Positions 17,740 through 24,835 of a stretch of DNA of 64,000 bases are shown here, piece after piece. The DNA is taken from contig CAVPNJ010000001.1 of assembly GCA_963706785.1 (NCBI GenBank), forward strand, positions 193,062-257,061, read 5' to 3'. The notes beneath the pieces are model-generated. The model was given only the letters and a program-made list of their open reading frames with translations. It ran no database searches and was not told the DNA's origin. This DNA is from Pollutimonas sp963706785. GTDB taxonomy: Bacteria; Pseudomonadota; Gammaproteobacteria; Burkholderiales; Burkholderiaceae_B. Made by a program: the position numbers and the translations under genes. The stretch's first letter is position 1; each line of letters begins with the position of its first letter.

Positions 17740-18558
17740 CTACACTGCCAGGCGACTAAGAATCTGGCGCGCACGCTCGATCACGGGCGCGTCTACCATT
17801 TTGCCGTCTACCTGAAAGGCAGATGATCCCGTGGCGTCTGCGACGTCGATAATGCGTTTTGCCCATTCGGTATCAGCGGCCGTAGGCGCGAAGGCAGCAT
17901 GAATGGTGGCTACCTGAGCAGGATGAATACAAAGCATCCCGCCAAACCCCATATCACGAACCTGCGCCGCCAATTGCGACAACCCGTCGTGATCTGAAAA
18001 GCTCGGGTAGACCCCATCGAGGGGCGCGGCCAACCCGTTGGCTGCACTATGCAGCAAAATTTGACAACGGATGTGATTCAACAATAGCGCAGCCCCGACA
18101 GTGTCAGGCGCCGTGCCCAATTCAAGCATCAGGTCCAGGCTTCCAAACGAAAGACGATCTACACCTTGCTGTGCCGCCATCTGTTCGAGCGCCAGTACGC
18201 CTTTGGCACTTTCAACAATGGGCAATACTGTCTTGGCCGACTGCGCAACCTGCTGAATCTGAAGCGCCGACTCTGCCTTAGGTAACAAGACAGCGGTGAT
18301 GTTCTGGTGAGCGGCGCAAGTGGCCAGGTCGGCGTTGAACCAGGGGGTTGTAGCGCCGTTGATGCGAACCCAAAACGAGGCTTGCGGGTTCGCACTGGCA
18401 AAGTCCCGCAGATGTTCTCGAGCCTGGTCTTTGAGGTTGTGTTCAACCGCATCTTCAAGATCAATGATAACGGCATCGGCGCCCGCGCCAAGCGCCTTGG
18501 AAAAACGCTCGGGCCGCGTCGCCGGTACGAATAAGGCGGATCGAATCTGTTGCTGCAT
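17740..18558 (-). CDS. ccl: CitE-type CoA-ester lyase, probable (S)-citramalyl-CoA lyase
   Basis: A 272-residue TIM-barrel protein of the HpcH/HpaI-CitE family. Markers are SALFVPATRPERF, the metal-associated IDLEDAVEHNLKDQAR (about 32-47), WVRING, PIVESAKGVLALEQM and LSFGSLDLMLELG. These enzymes split acyl-CoA esters such as citramalyl-CoA, malyl-CoA or citryl-CoA. As the third gene of an operon with a CoA-transferase and a MaoC-type hydratase, the likely role is citramalyl-CoA to acetyl-CoA plus pyruvate in itaconate breakdown; malyl-CoA lyase activity is the main alternative. Its ATG overlaps the upstream stop (TAATG). The function rests on operon context. Confidence 0.8.
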   Translation of the reverse strand: MQQQIRSALFVPATRPERFSKALGAGADAVIIDLEDAVEHNLKDQAREHLRDFASANPQASFWVRINGATTPWFNADLATCAAHQNITAVLLPKAESALQIQQVAQSAKTVLPIVESAKGVLALEQMAAQQGVDRLSFGSLDLMLELGTAPDTVGAALLLNHIRCQILLHSAANGLAAPLDGVYPSFSDHDGLSQLAAQVRDMGFGGMLCIHPAQVATIHAAFAPTAADTEWAKRIIDVADATGSSAFQVDGKMVDAPVIERARQILSRLAV

Positions 18559-19781
18559 TAAATAATTCCTTGTTGCGCCAGATCATCAATTTGCTCTTTC
18601 GAGTAACCCAGACCGGCAAGAATGGAGGCCGAATTCTCGCCCAATGCAGGTATCTTGTCCATGCGTGGCTGAAATGCAGAACTTGTTGCAGGCGGCATCA
18701 GCGCTGGCAAGGAGCCGACGGCACTATCGACCTTGCGCCAGCGATTACGCTCGGCAAGCTGCGGGTGATTCCAGACATCTTGCATGGTGTTGAGCCCAGC
18801 GTTGGCAATATGTGCGGCTTCCAGCCTTTCGATGACCTGTGCACGGGATAATGATGCGAAAGTGGTCACGATCAGCACTCGCAGCGTATCTTTGTTCGCC
18901 ACACGCTGTGAGTTACTGCTGAAGCGGCTGTCATTGGCCAATTCGGGTTGTTGCAGGACAGTGTTGCAGAAGGCGGCCCACTCGCGTTCGTTTTGCAGCC
19001 CCAGCATGACCTCAGTGCCATCGCCTACAGGAAAAGGGCCATAAGGATAGATGGTTGCGTGCGAAGCGCCGGCCCGCGGCGGCGGTGAAGCACCGTCGAA
19101 CGCGTAGTACATGGGAAAACCCATCCATTCCACCATGCTTTCCAGCATGGAAACATCGATCCGGCTGCCCTTTCCGCTGCGGTTACGCAGGAGCAAGGCC
19201 GACAAAATACTGCTGTAGGCATACATGCCGGCTGCGATATCGGAGATTGAGCAACCCGCCTTGGCGGGTGTGTCGGGCGTGCCAGTCACCGATAAGAAGC
19301 CGCTTTCGCTCTGGATCAGCAGATCGTAGGCTTTCTTGTCTTGATACGAACCGCCTTCACCGTAGCCCGAAATATCGCAAACGATCAGACGCGGATGTTT
19401 CTCGTGCAGTACGTCAAAAGACAAGCCCAGCCGCGCCGCAGCCCCAGGAGCGAGATTCTGTACCAGCACATCAGCCTCGCCCAGAAGATCGGCCAGAATG
19501 CGGCTTGCCTCGGGCCGCTTGAGGTCTAGAGTGAGACTTTCCTTGGACCGATTGGTCCATACAAAGTGCGAGGCCAGACCCTTGACACGCTCGTCATAAT
19601 TGCGCGCGAAGTCGCCGACGCCCGGGCGCTCGACCTTGATGACGCGGGCCCCCATATCGGCCAGCTGACGTGTGCAGAACGGCGCAGCAATCGCGTGCTC
19701 GAGACTGATCACCGTAATGCCATCCAAAGGGCGCGAGGCGTCAGCGCCAGGGTTATCAGTCGATTTCGTTGTATCAGTCAT
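18558..19781 (-). CDS. ict: CaiB/BaiF family CoA-transferase, probable itaconate CoA-transferase
   Basis: A class III CoA-transferase of about 407 residues. It opens RPLDGITVISLEHAIAAPF with DMGARVIKVERPGVGDFAR, and has the NLAPGAAARLGL block. The stretch DKKAYDLLIQSESG contains the Asp that forms the acyl-aspartate intermediate in this family. The ATG at 19781 overlaps the hydratase stop (ATGA); an upstream frame to 19835 lies within the hydratase gene. The downstream lyase starts in a TAATG overlap. With MaoC-type hydratase and CitE-type lyase partners it fits activation of itaconate with succinyl-CoA, as in the Pseudomonas ict-ich-ccl set; mesaconate, citramalate or another C5 dicarboxylate is also possible. 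Confidence 0.82.
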   Translation of the reverse strand: MTDTTKSTDNPGADASRPLDGITVISLEHAIAAPFCTRQLADMGARVIKVERPGVGDFARNYDERVKGLASHFVWTNRSKESLTLDLKRPEASRILADLLGEADVLVQNLAPGAAARLGLSFDVLHEKHPRLIVCDISGYGEGGSYQDKKAYDLLIQSESGFLSVTGTPDTPAKAGCSISDIAAGMYAYSSILSALLLRNRSGKGSRIDVSMLESMVEWMGFPMYYAFDGASPPPRAGASHATIYPYGPFPVGDGTEVMLGLQNEREWAAFCNTVLQQPELANDSRFSSNSQRVANKDTLRVLIVTTFASLSRAQVIERLEAAHIANAGLNTMQDVWNHPQLAERNRWRKVDSAVGSLPALMPPATSSAFQPRMDKIPALGENSASILAGLGYSKEQIDDLAQQGII

Positions 19782-20608
19782 GCTGTAAACCTCAACTCTG
19801 CCTGGTGTGCAAGCGTACCGTCTTGCTCGGCCCATAATTGTGCGCTGTCGCCGCCGAGCAGCACACCAGAAGTCTGGAATGGCCGCGGCGCAATCAAAGG
19901 CCTTAAGCCCCGATACGAAAATGAAGTTACTTTCTTACCCGGATTGGCATTAACGAAGGCTCGGCACATTAGCGTGGCGATCATGGGTCCGTGAACGACC
20001 AGGCCTGGATAGCCCTCGGCTTTAGTGACATAGGGCTCATCGTAATGAATTCGATGACCATTGAACGTTACGGCGGAATAACGGAAAAGCATGACCGGAC
20101 TCGGCACCGTCGTTTCGGACCATTCACCCTTGGGCGCGACGATGCTGCCTTCCAGCTTGGGCGGGCTAGGCTCGCGATACACGATATCTTGTTCCTCAGA
20201 AATGCATAAGGCTCCGTCTTGAGAATACTCGTGCTTTACGGTGACAAATAACAGCTTCCCGGTACGGCCGTCTTTTTCTTTGACCGCGGCTATCGTCGAG
20301 ACGCGTTTGCCGGGAGTTCCGATTCGGAGGGGCTGCATGAATTCAAGCCTGCCCCCTGCCCACATACGATTGCGATTATCGGCAGCAGGCAGGAAACCAC
20401 CGCGCTGCGGATGGCCGTCATCACCGATCTGATCGTAAGGCACTCCTTTCACAAACAAAGCCCAGTGCCATAGCAAAGGGAGTTCACTGCCCACGGCGGG
20501 CGGAGCAGAGCTGAGACTGAGCGCTACTTTCTCGATATGGCCGACGTCGACCGAATCTACGCATTCTTCGGTACGGCCTACCCAGCTGGATGGATTCATG
20601 GTTGTCAT
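19778..20608 (-). CDS. ich: MaoC-family hydratase, probable itaconyl-CoA hydratase
   Basis: A 276-residue double hot-dog protein: an N-terminal dehydratase-like region (about 1-150) and a C-terminal MaoC domain. The domain's hydratase motif reads TFNGHRIHYDEPY followed by GYPGLVVHGPM (about 190-220). This is the layout of itaconyl-CoA / mesaconyl-C4-CoA hydratases and of 3-methylfumaryl-CoA hydratase. It is the first gene of a tightly overlapping operon with a class III CoA-transferase and a CitE-type lyase. I infer hydration of itaconyl-CoA to citramalyl-CoA. The start at 20608 is preceded by an AAGAAGAGAAC purine tract; a second ATG lies at 20599. Confidence 0.8.
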   Translation of the reverse strand: MTTMNPSSWVGRTEECVDSVDVGHIEKVALSLSSAPPAVGSELPLLWHWALFVKGVPYDQIGDDGHPQRGGFLPAADNRNRMWAGGRLEFMQPLRIGTPGKRVSTIAAVKEKDGRTGKLLFVTVKHEYSQDGALCISEEQDIVYREPSPPKLEGSIVAPKGEWSETTVPSPVMLFRYSAVTFNGHRIHYDEPYVTKAEGYPGLVVHGPMIATLMCRAFVNANPGKKVTSFSYRGLRPLIAPRPFQTSGVLLGGDSAQLWAEQDGTLAHQAELRFTA

Positions 20609-20764
20609 GGGTGTTCTCTTCTTTTACTTCACTCAAAGTCATAGCTTGCATGTTTATATTCCGCTTGGGAATTCGATTTTCGATAAGGCTCACTTCACCG
20701 CCCTTAAAGCTTCGGCAATATCTGCTCGAATACGGCTCCGGGCGAAGGGTGTCCGGTTTACAAG

Positions 20765-20776
20765 CTAATATATTAG
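20765..20776. promoter_or_regulatory. Palindrome CTAATATATTAG upstream of the sugar-acid dehydratase
   Basis: A perfect 12-bp dyad lies 52 bases before the dehydratase start, in the 219-base divergent region shared with the hydratase operon. It resembles the short AT-rich operators of GntR- or LysR-type repressors, but no regulator gene is adjacent. It could equally be an AT-rich promoter element. Confidence 0.3.
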
Positions 20777-20827
20777 TGTTTTAATCCCCGAACACTACCG
20801 CCGACCTCCATATATAGGCAAAAAATC

Positions 20828-22561
20828 ATGTCACATCGCCCTTACGAATCGCTTCGCAGTGCCCGATGGTTTGCTCCCGATGACCTGCGCTCATTTGGTC
20901 ATCGTTCCCGTCTCATGCAAATGGGTTACGCGCCCGACGACTGGGCCGGTCGTCCCGTGATTGCAATCCTTAATACGTGGTCCGATATCAATCCCTGTCA
21001 TTCTCACTTCAAACAGCGGATCGAAGACGTAAAGCGCGGCATATTGCAAAGCGGCGGTTTCCCCATCGAATTGCCAGCGATTTCCCTTTCGGAAAATTTC
21101 GTCAAACCTACCACCATGCTTTATAGAAATATGCTGGCAATGGAAGCCGAAGAACTGCTGCGCAGCCATCCCGTCGACGGGGCCGTGCTGATGGGCGGGT
21201 GTGACAAGACTACGCCCGGCCTGCTGATGGGGGCCATCAGTGCCGGCCTGCCCTGCATCTTCCTGCCCGCCGGTCCCATGTTGCGCGGCAACTGGAAAGG
21301 AAAGGTTCTTGGATCGGGTTCTGACGCCTGGAAATACTGGGATGAGCGCAGGGCCGGCAAAATAAGCAAGGTTGAATGGGTAGGTGTAGAAGGCGGAATT
21401 GCACGCAGTGCCGGGACTTGCATGACGATGGGCACAGCAAGCACCATGATGTCCATTGCAGAATCGATCGGAATGACCCTGCCCGGGGCCGCTTCCATCC
21501 CGGCGGCAGACTCGAATCACATACGCATGTCGGCAGAATGCGGACGACGCATAGTCGAAATGGTATGGGAGGACTTAACGCCGCAGCGCATCCTGACCCG
21601 TACCAGCTTTCTGAACGCCATTGTTGTGGCGATGGCCATGGGCTGCTCGACAAACGCCGTCATACACCTGGTGGCCATGTCGCGCCGCGCCGGCTGCGCG
21701 GTCAGTCTTGACGACTTCGATGCGGCCAGCCGAAACATTCCGGTAATCGCCAACGTACGGCCCAGCGGCGAAACCTACCTGATGGAAGACTTTTATTACG
21801 CAGGCGGGTTGCCTGCGCTTATGAATCGCCTCGGCGGCCATCTGAAGCTTGACGAACTAACGGTCACTGGGCGCAGCCTGGGCGAAAATATCGCTGGCGC
21901 CGAGGTGCACAATGATGATGTCATCCGTCCTTTAACGAACCCACTTTATCCGGAAGGCGCCTTGGCCGTATTGCGCGGCAACCTTGCACCGTCGGGCTGT
22001 GTCATCAAACCCAGTGCCTGCGCGCCTCAGTTCCTGCAACACACAGGGCCAGCTTTGGTATTCGATGATTACCCCAGCATGAAAGCGGCAGTGGAAGACG
22101 AGAACCTTGATGTAACGGCCGAGCATATCCTGGTGCTGCGCAACGCCGGGCCGCAAGGCGGTCCTGGCATGCCGGAATGGGGCATGTTGCCCATACCCAC
22201 CAAGTTGCTGAAGCAAGGGGTGCGAGATATGCTCCGCGTGTCGGATGCCCGGATGAGCGGTACCAGCTACGGTGCCTGCATCTTGCATGTGGCTCCAGAA
22301 AGCTACGTCGGTGGCAATCTGGCCCTGGTGAAAACCGGCGATCTAATAACCGTCGACGTACCGGCACGGCGCATTCATCTTGAGATCAGCGACGAAGAGC
22401 TCGCACAGCGCCGCGCCGCGTGGATTGCGCCGCCCAAACGTTTCGAACGCGGCTACGGATGGATGTTTTCCCAGCATATCCTGCAAGCTGACTCAGGTTG
22501 CGATCTTGACTTTCTTGAAACCGAGTTCGGAGCCCCGAACAGCGAACCCAGCATCTACTAA
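20828..22561 (+). CDS. IlvD/Edd family dehydratase, probably a sugar-acid (pentonate) dehydratase
   Basis: A 577-residue Fe-S dehydratase. Candidate cluster cysteines are in NPCHSH (about 57), GGCDKTTPG (about 124) and AGTCMTMGTASTM (about 198), the three positions used by this family. The opening RSARWFAPDDLRSFGHRSR and the C-terminal DARMSGTSYGACILHVAPES are typical of the L-arabinonate / D-xylonate branch rather than of biosynthetic dihydroxy-acid dehydratase. It probably makes a 2-keto-3-deoxy sugar acid. The RraA/HMG-aldolase-like gene begins 11 bases downstream and a Bug receptor faces it, suggesting a small uptake and breakdown unit. Exact substrate unknown. Confidence 0.88.
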   Translation: MSHRPYESLRSARWFAPDDLRSFGHRSRLMQMGYAPDDWAGRPVIAILNTWSDINPCHSHFKQRIEDVKRGILQSGGFPIELPAISLSENFVKPTTMLYRNMLAMEAEELLRSHPVDGAVLMGGCDKTTPGLLMGAISAGLPCIFLPAGPMLRGNWKGKVLGSGSDAWKYWDERRAGKISKVEWVGVEGGIARSAGTCMTMGTASTMMSIAESIGMTLPGAASIPAADSNHIRMSAECGRRIVEMVWEDLTPQRILTRTSFLNAIVVAMAMGCSTNAVIHLVAMSRRAGCAVSLDDFDAASRNIPVIANVRPSGETYLMEDFYYAGGLPALMNRLGGHLKLDELTVTGRSLGENIAGAEVHNDDVIRPLTNPLYPEGALAVLRGNLAPSGCVIKPSACAPQFLQHTGPALVFDDYPSMKAAVEDENLDVTAEHILVLRNAGPQGGPGMPEWGMLPIPTKLLKQGVRDMLRVSDARMSGTSYGACILHVAPESYVGGNLALVKTGDLITVDVPARRIHLEISDEELAQRRAAWIAPPKRFERGYGWMFSQHILQADSGCDLDFLETEFGAPNSEPSIY

Positions 22562-22572
22562 AGGAGCCATAC

Positions 22573-23289
22573 GTGTCCCTGAATTCCGTTACTCGGCAGC
22601 AGCTTGCCACCATCAGTACCGCCACCCTATGTACGGCGCTGTTCAAGCGCGGTCTGCGCAATCAGTTTATCCAGGACGTGCGACCGCTCAACCCTGACCT
22701 GCCCAATATGGTCGGTGTAGCGTATACCCTGCGTTATATTCCCGCGCGCGAGGACTTGAATCCTATAACGGTGTTCCAGGATCGACAACATCCCCAGCGA
22801 GTCGCGGTAGATCAGTGCCCCGAAGGGGCTGTCCTGATGATAGACAGTCGTAAAGATGCTCGCGCCGCGTCGGCAGGGTCCATTCTGGTATCACGCCTGA
22901 TGAAACGAGGCGCCGCCGGAGTCGTAACCGACGGAGGCTTCCGTGATTCGCCCGAGATAGCGCGCTTGCCCTTCCCTGCTTACCATAACCGCCCGTCGGC
23001 TCCTACCAACCTGACACTGCACCAAGCACTGGATATCAATGTGCCGATCGGCTGCGGTGACGTAGCTGTGTTTCCCGGCGACGTGATCGTGGGCGATGGC
23101 GAAGGTGTAGTCGTGATCCCGGCCCATTTGGCCGATGTGATCGCGGCGGAAGCTGTCGAGATGACGGCTTACGAAGATTTCGTCACCGAAGAAGTACTAA
23201 AAGGCCGCTCCATTATCGGCCTATACCCAGCGACCGAAGAAAAAACGCGTACCGATTTTGCCGCCTGGCGCCAAGCAAACGGGCGATAG
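22573..23289 (+). CDS. RraA / HMG-aldolase-like family protein
   Basis: A 238-residue protein of the RraA-like fold, which includes 4-hydroxy-4-methyl-2-oxoglutarate aldolases and the RNase E inhibitor RraA. Landmarks are ISTATLCTALFKRGLRN, GSILVSRLMKRGAAGVVTDGGFRDSPEI (the G-x20-R-D type metal/substrate motif) and the GCGDVAVFPGDVIVGDGEGVVV stretch near the C-terminus. Length and motifs fit the aldolase branch better than RraA (about 160 residues). The GTG start at 22573 is chosen because AAAGGAG lies 6 bases upstream and 11 bases separate it from the dehydratase. It may cleave or process the keto-acid product made by that enzyme; this is inference. Confidence 0.85.
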   Translation: MSLNSVTRQQLATISTATLCTALFKRGLRNQFIQDVRPLNPDLPNMVGVAYTLRYIPAREDLNPITVFQDRQHPQRVAVDQCPEGAVLMIDSRKDARAASAGSILVSRLMKRGAAGVVTDGGFRDSPEIARLPFPAYHNRPSAPTNLTLHQALDINVPIGCGDVAVFPGDVIVGDGEGVVVIPAHLADVIAAEAVEMTAYEDFVTEEVLKGRSIIGLYPATEEKTRTDFAAWRQANGR

Positions 23290-23326
23290 GCAAACCTGGT
23301 TTTCCAGGTACACACAAAGCCAATAT

Positions 23327-23359
23327 GAAGCGGGGTCGCCATGATGGCGGCCCCGCTTC
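23327..23359. terminator. Long hairpin between convergent aldolase-like and Bug genes
   Basis: GAAGCGGGG ... CCCCGCTTC with an inner CGCCAT/ATGGCG stem forms a nearly perfect 16-bp hairpin with only a one-base loop and one T-G pair. No strong T-run follows, but it is in the right place to end both transcripts. Confidence 0.6.
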
Positions 23360-23385
23360 ATTACGTATTGTAGTCGTGTTAATTA

Positions 23386-24357
23386 CTACTTCACCGCGAT
23401 ATTGTTGTCTTTGATTATTTTATTGTAGACAAGGAAATCGTCATTGATTTTTTTCGTGAACTCTTCCGGGCTTGAACCTATTGGCAGACCACCCTGACTG
23501 ATCAATTGCTCACTGAACTTGGTATCGGCGAGCACTGCCTTCACGTCTTGGGCCACTTTGTCGATGATCGCTTTAGGAGTACCCGCAGGGGCCACAAGTC
23601 CCACCCATGAAACGGAATTGTATCCATCCAGGCCACTCTCAGAAATGGTAGGAAGGTCGGCAAACGTCGGGTAGCGCTTGGCACTAGTTACACCCAACCC
23701 TTTAAGCGCTCCTTGCTTGACAAAGGGGCCGCTGCCCATGATGGTGCCAAACGTCACATTGACTTGGCCGCCTATCAGATTTGTCACCGCTGGCCCCTCG
23801 CCCGCAAAGGGCACATGCGTCATCTTTACATCGGCAGCCTGCTGGAATGCTTCTGCGGCAAGTTGCATGGAACTACCGGCTCCTGATGAACTGAAAAATA
23901 ATTCACCGGGCCGTTTCTTTGCGGTATCGATCAGGTCTTTGACGGAATCAATGCCGGATTTCGAATTCACCACCAGAATCAAGGGCAGTTCGACAACCTG
24001 CGTAATTGGCGCGAATGCGGTCTTTGGATCGTACGTTAGCGTGTAAAGCGACGGATTGATGGATTGCGTACCAATATTACCCATCATCAGCGTATAGCCG
24101 TCGGGCTTGGCACGTGCAACTTGCCCCGCGCCAATTGTGCCAGCGGCACCGCTTTTATTCTCGACCACTACCGATTGACCCCATAAGTCGCTAAGCTTTT
24201 GCGCCAGTAAACGAGTCGTTGTATCGGTGCCTCCGCCGGGAGAAAATGGCACGACAATTGTTACCTGTCGGGACGGATATTTATTGGCTTCGGCATGGAC
24301 ATTGGCGAACGCGAGTCCCATAGCTGCGACGGCGCTTAGCTTGAATAAGATTTTCAT
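23386..24357 (-). CDS. Bug-type periplasmic solute receptor
   Basis: A 323-residue TctC/Bug receptor. The start at 24357 gives a clean signal peptide (MKILFKLSAVAAMGLAFANVHA), while the frame is open to 24432. The mature protein opens NKYPSRQVTIVVPFSPGGGTDTTTRLLAQ and contains the GGQVNVTFGTIMGS and FADLPTISESGLDGY blocks. No TctAB genes are nearby. Convergent orientation toward the dehydratase-aldolase pair suggests, but does not prove, that it collects the sugar acid those enzymes use. Confidence 0.92.
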   Translation of the reverse strand: MKILFKLSAVAAMGLAFANVHAEANKYPSRQVTIVVPFSPGGGTDTTTRLLAQKLSDLWGQSVVVENKSGAAGTIGAGQVARAKPDGYTLMMGNIGTQSINPSLYTLTYDPKTAFAPITQVVELPLILVVNSKSGIDSVKDLIDTAKKRPGELFFSSSGAGSSMQLAAEAFQQAADVKMTHVPFAGEGPAVTNLIGGQVNVTFGTIMGSGPFVKQGALKGLGVTSAKRYPTFADLPTISESGLDGYNSVSWVGLVAPAGTPKAIIDKVAQDVKAVLADTKFSEQLISQGGLPIGSSPEEFTKKINDDFLVYNKIIKDNNIAVK

Positions 24358-24447
24358 ACTTTCCCCGGAGGCAAGCTCCGTTTTGCCCGGGCCTGCGCTG
24401 AAATTGTGTTGTGGTGGAAAACACCCACGCAAAAGTTACTGATATAT

Positions 24448-24469
24448 TACTATTTCAATAATAATAGTA
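24448..24469. promoter_or_regulatory. Inverted repeat TACTATT-N8-AATAGTA upstream of the second Bug gene
   Basis: Two perfect 7-bp arms 8 bases apart lie about 90 bases upstream of the receptor start, in AT-rich sequence. It may be an operator or a promoter; no regulator gene adjoins. Confidence 0.3.
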
Positions 24470-24586
24470 TGCGGGGGCGGTCTTGGCTGACATAGGAGAA
24501 AACCCTCAAAGTTGCCCTAAAGTGGCGGTCGAGCCATCGCGTGAAATGCATCGGGCACTTTATGTTCGGCAATGACGCTGCCAGGC

Positions 24587-24731
24587 GACCGGTCCTATGT
24601 CTTTAAGTCGGTGCAGCGGGTCAGGGCAGCGGGGCGAAAGATCGCTGCGGCCCGTGCTTGGCCGGCTTGCTCAAACTTTCGCCCCGCTGCCCTGACCCGC
24701 TGCACCTTAGAGGTGAATGGGATTGGACCGG
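24587..24731. repeat. Nested palindromic element with a perfect 31-bp inverted repeat
   Basis: Arms 24610-24640 and 24676-24706 are exact reverse complements over 31 bases (GGTGCAGCGGGTCAGGGCAG at the left outer end). They enclose a 35-base GC-rich loop. Outside them CTTTAA (24601-24606) can pair with TTAGAG (24707-24712) if three left-hand bases bulge, and further out ACCGGTCC (about 24588-24595) pairs with GGACCGGT (about 24724-24731). The whole can fold into one hairpin of about 145 bases. It lies inside the 478-base gene-free stretch 24358-24835, where I see no credible coding sequence. It could be a REP/MITE-like element, an RNA structure or a protein-binding site; no second copy was recognised in this window. 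Confidence 0.85.
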
Positions 24732-24786
24732 TGCTAGCATTAAGGCTGCTTTAGCTTTCCAGGGACGGCTAGCTGACGCCGCAATG

Positions 24787-24816
24787 AAAAAAACCGCTGG
24801 CCAAGCAGCGGTTTTT
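24787..24816 (-). terminator. Terminator of the fumarase gene
   Basis: AAAAACCGCTG and CAGCGGTTTTT form an 11-bp stem with loop GCCAAG, about 20 bases beyond the fumarase stop. T- and A-runs on both sides could let it act in either direction. Confidence 0.9.
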
Positions 24817-24835
24817 AAGGGTGGAGCGAAAGCGA

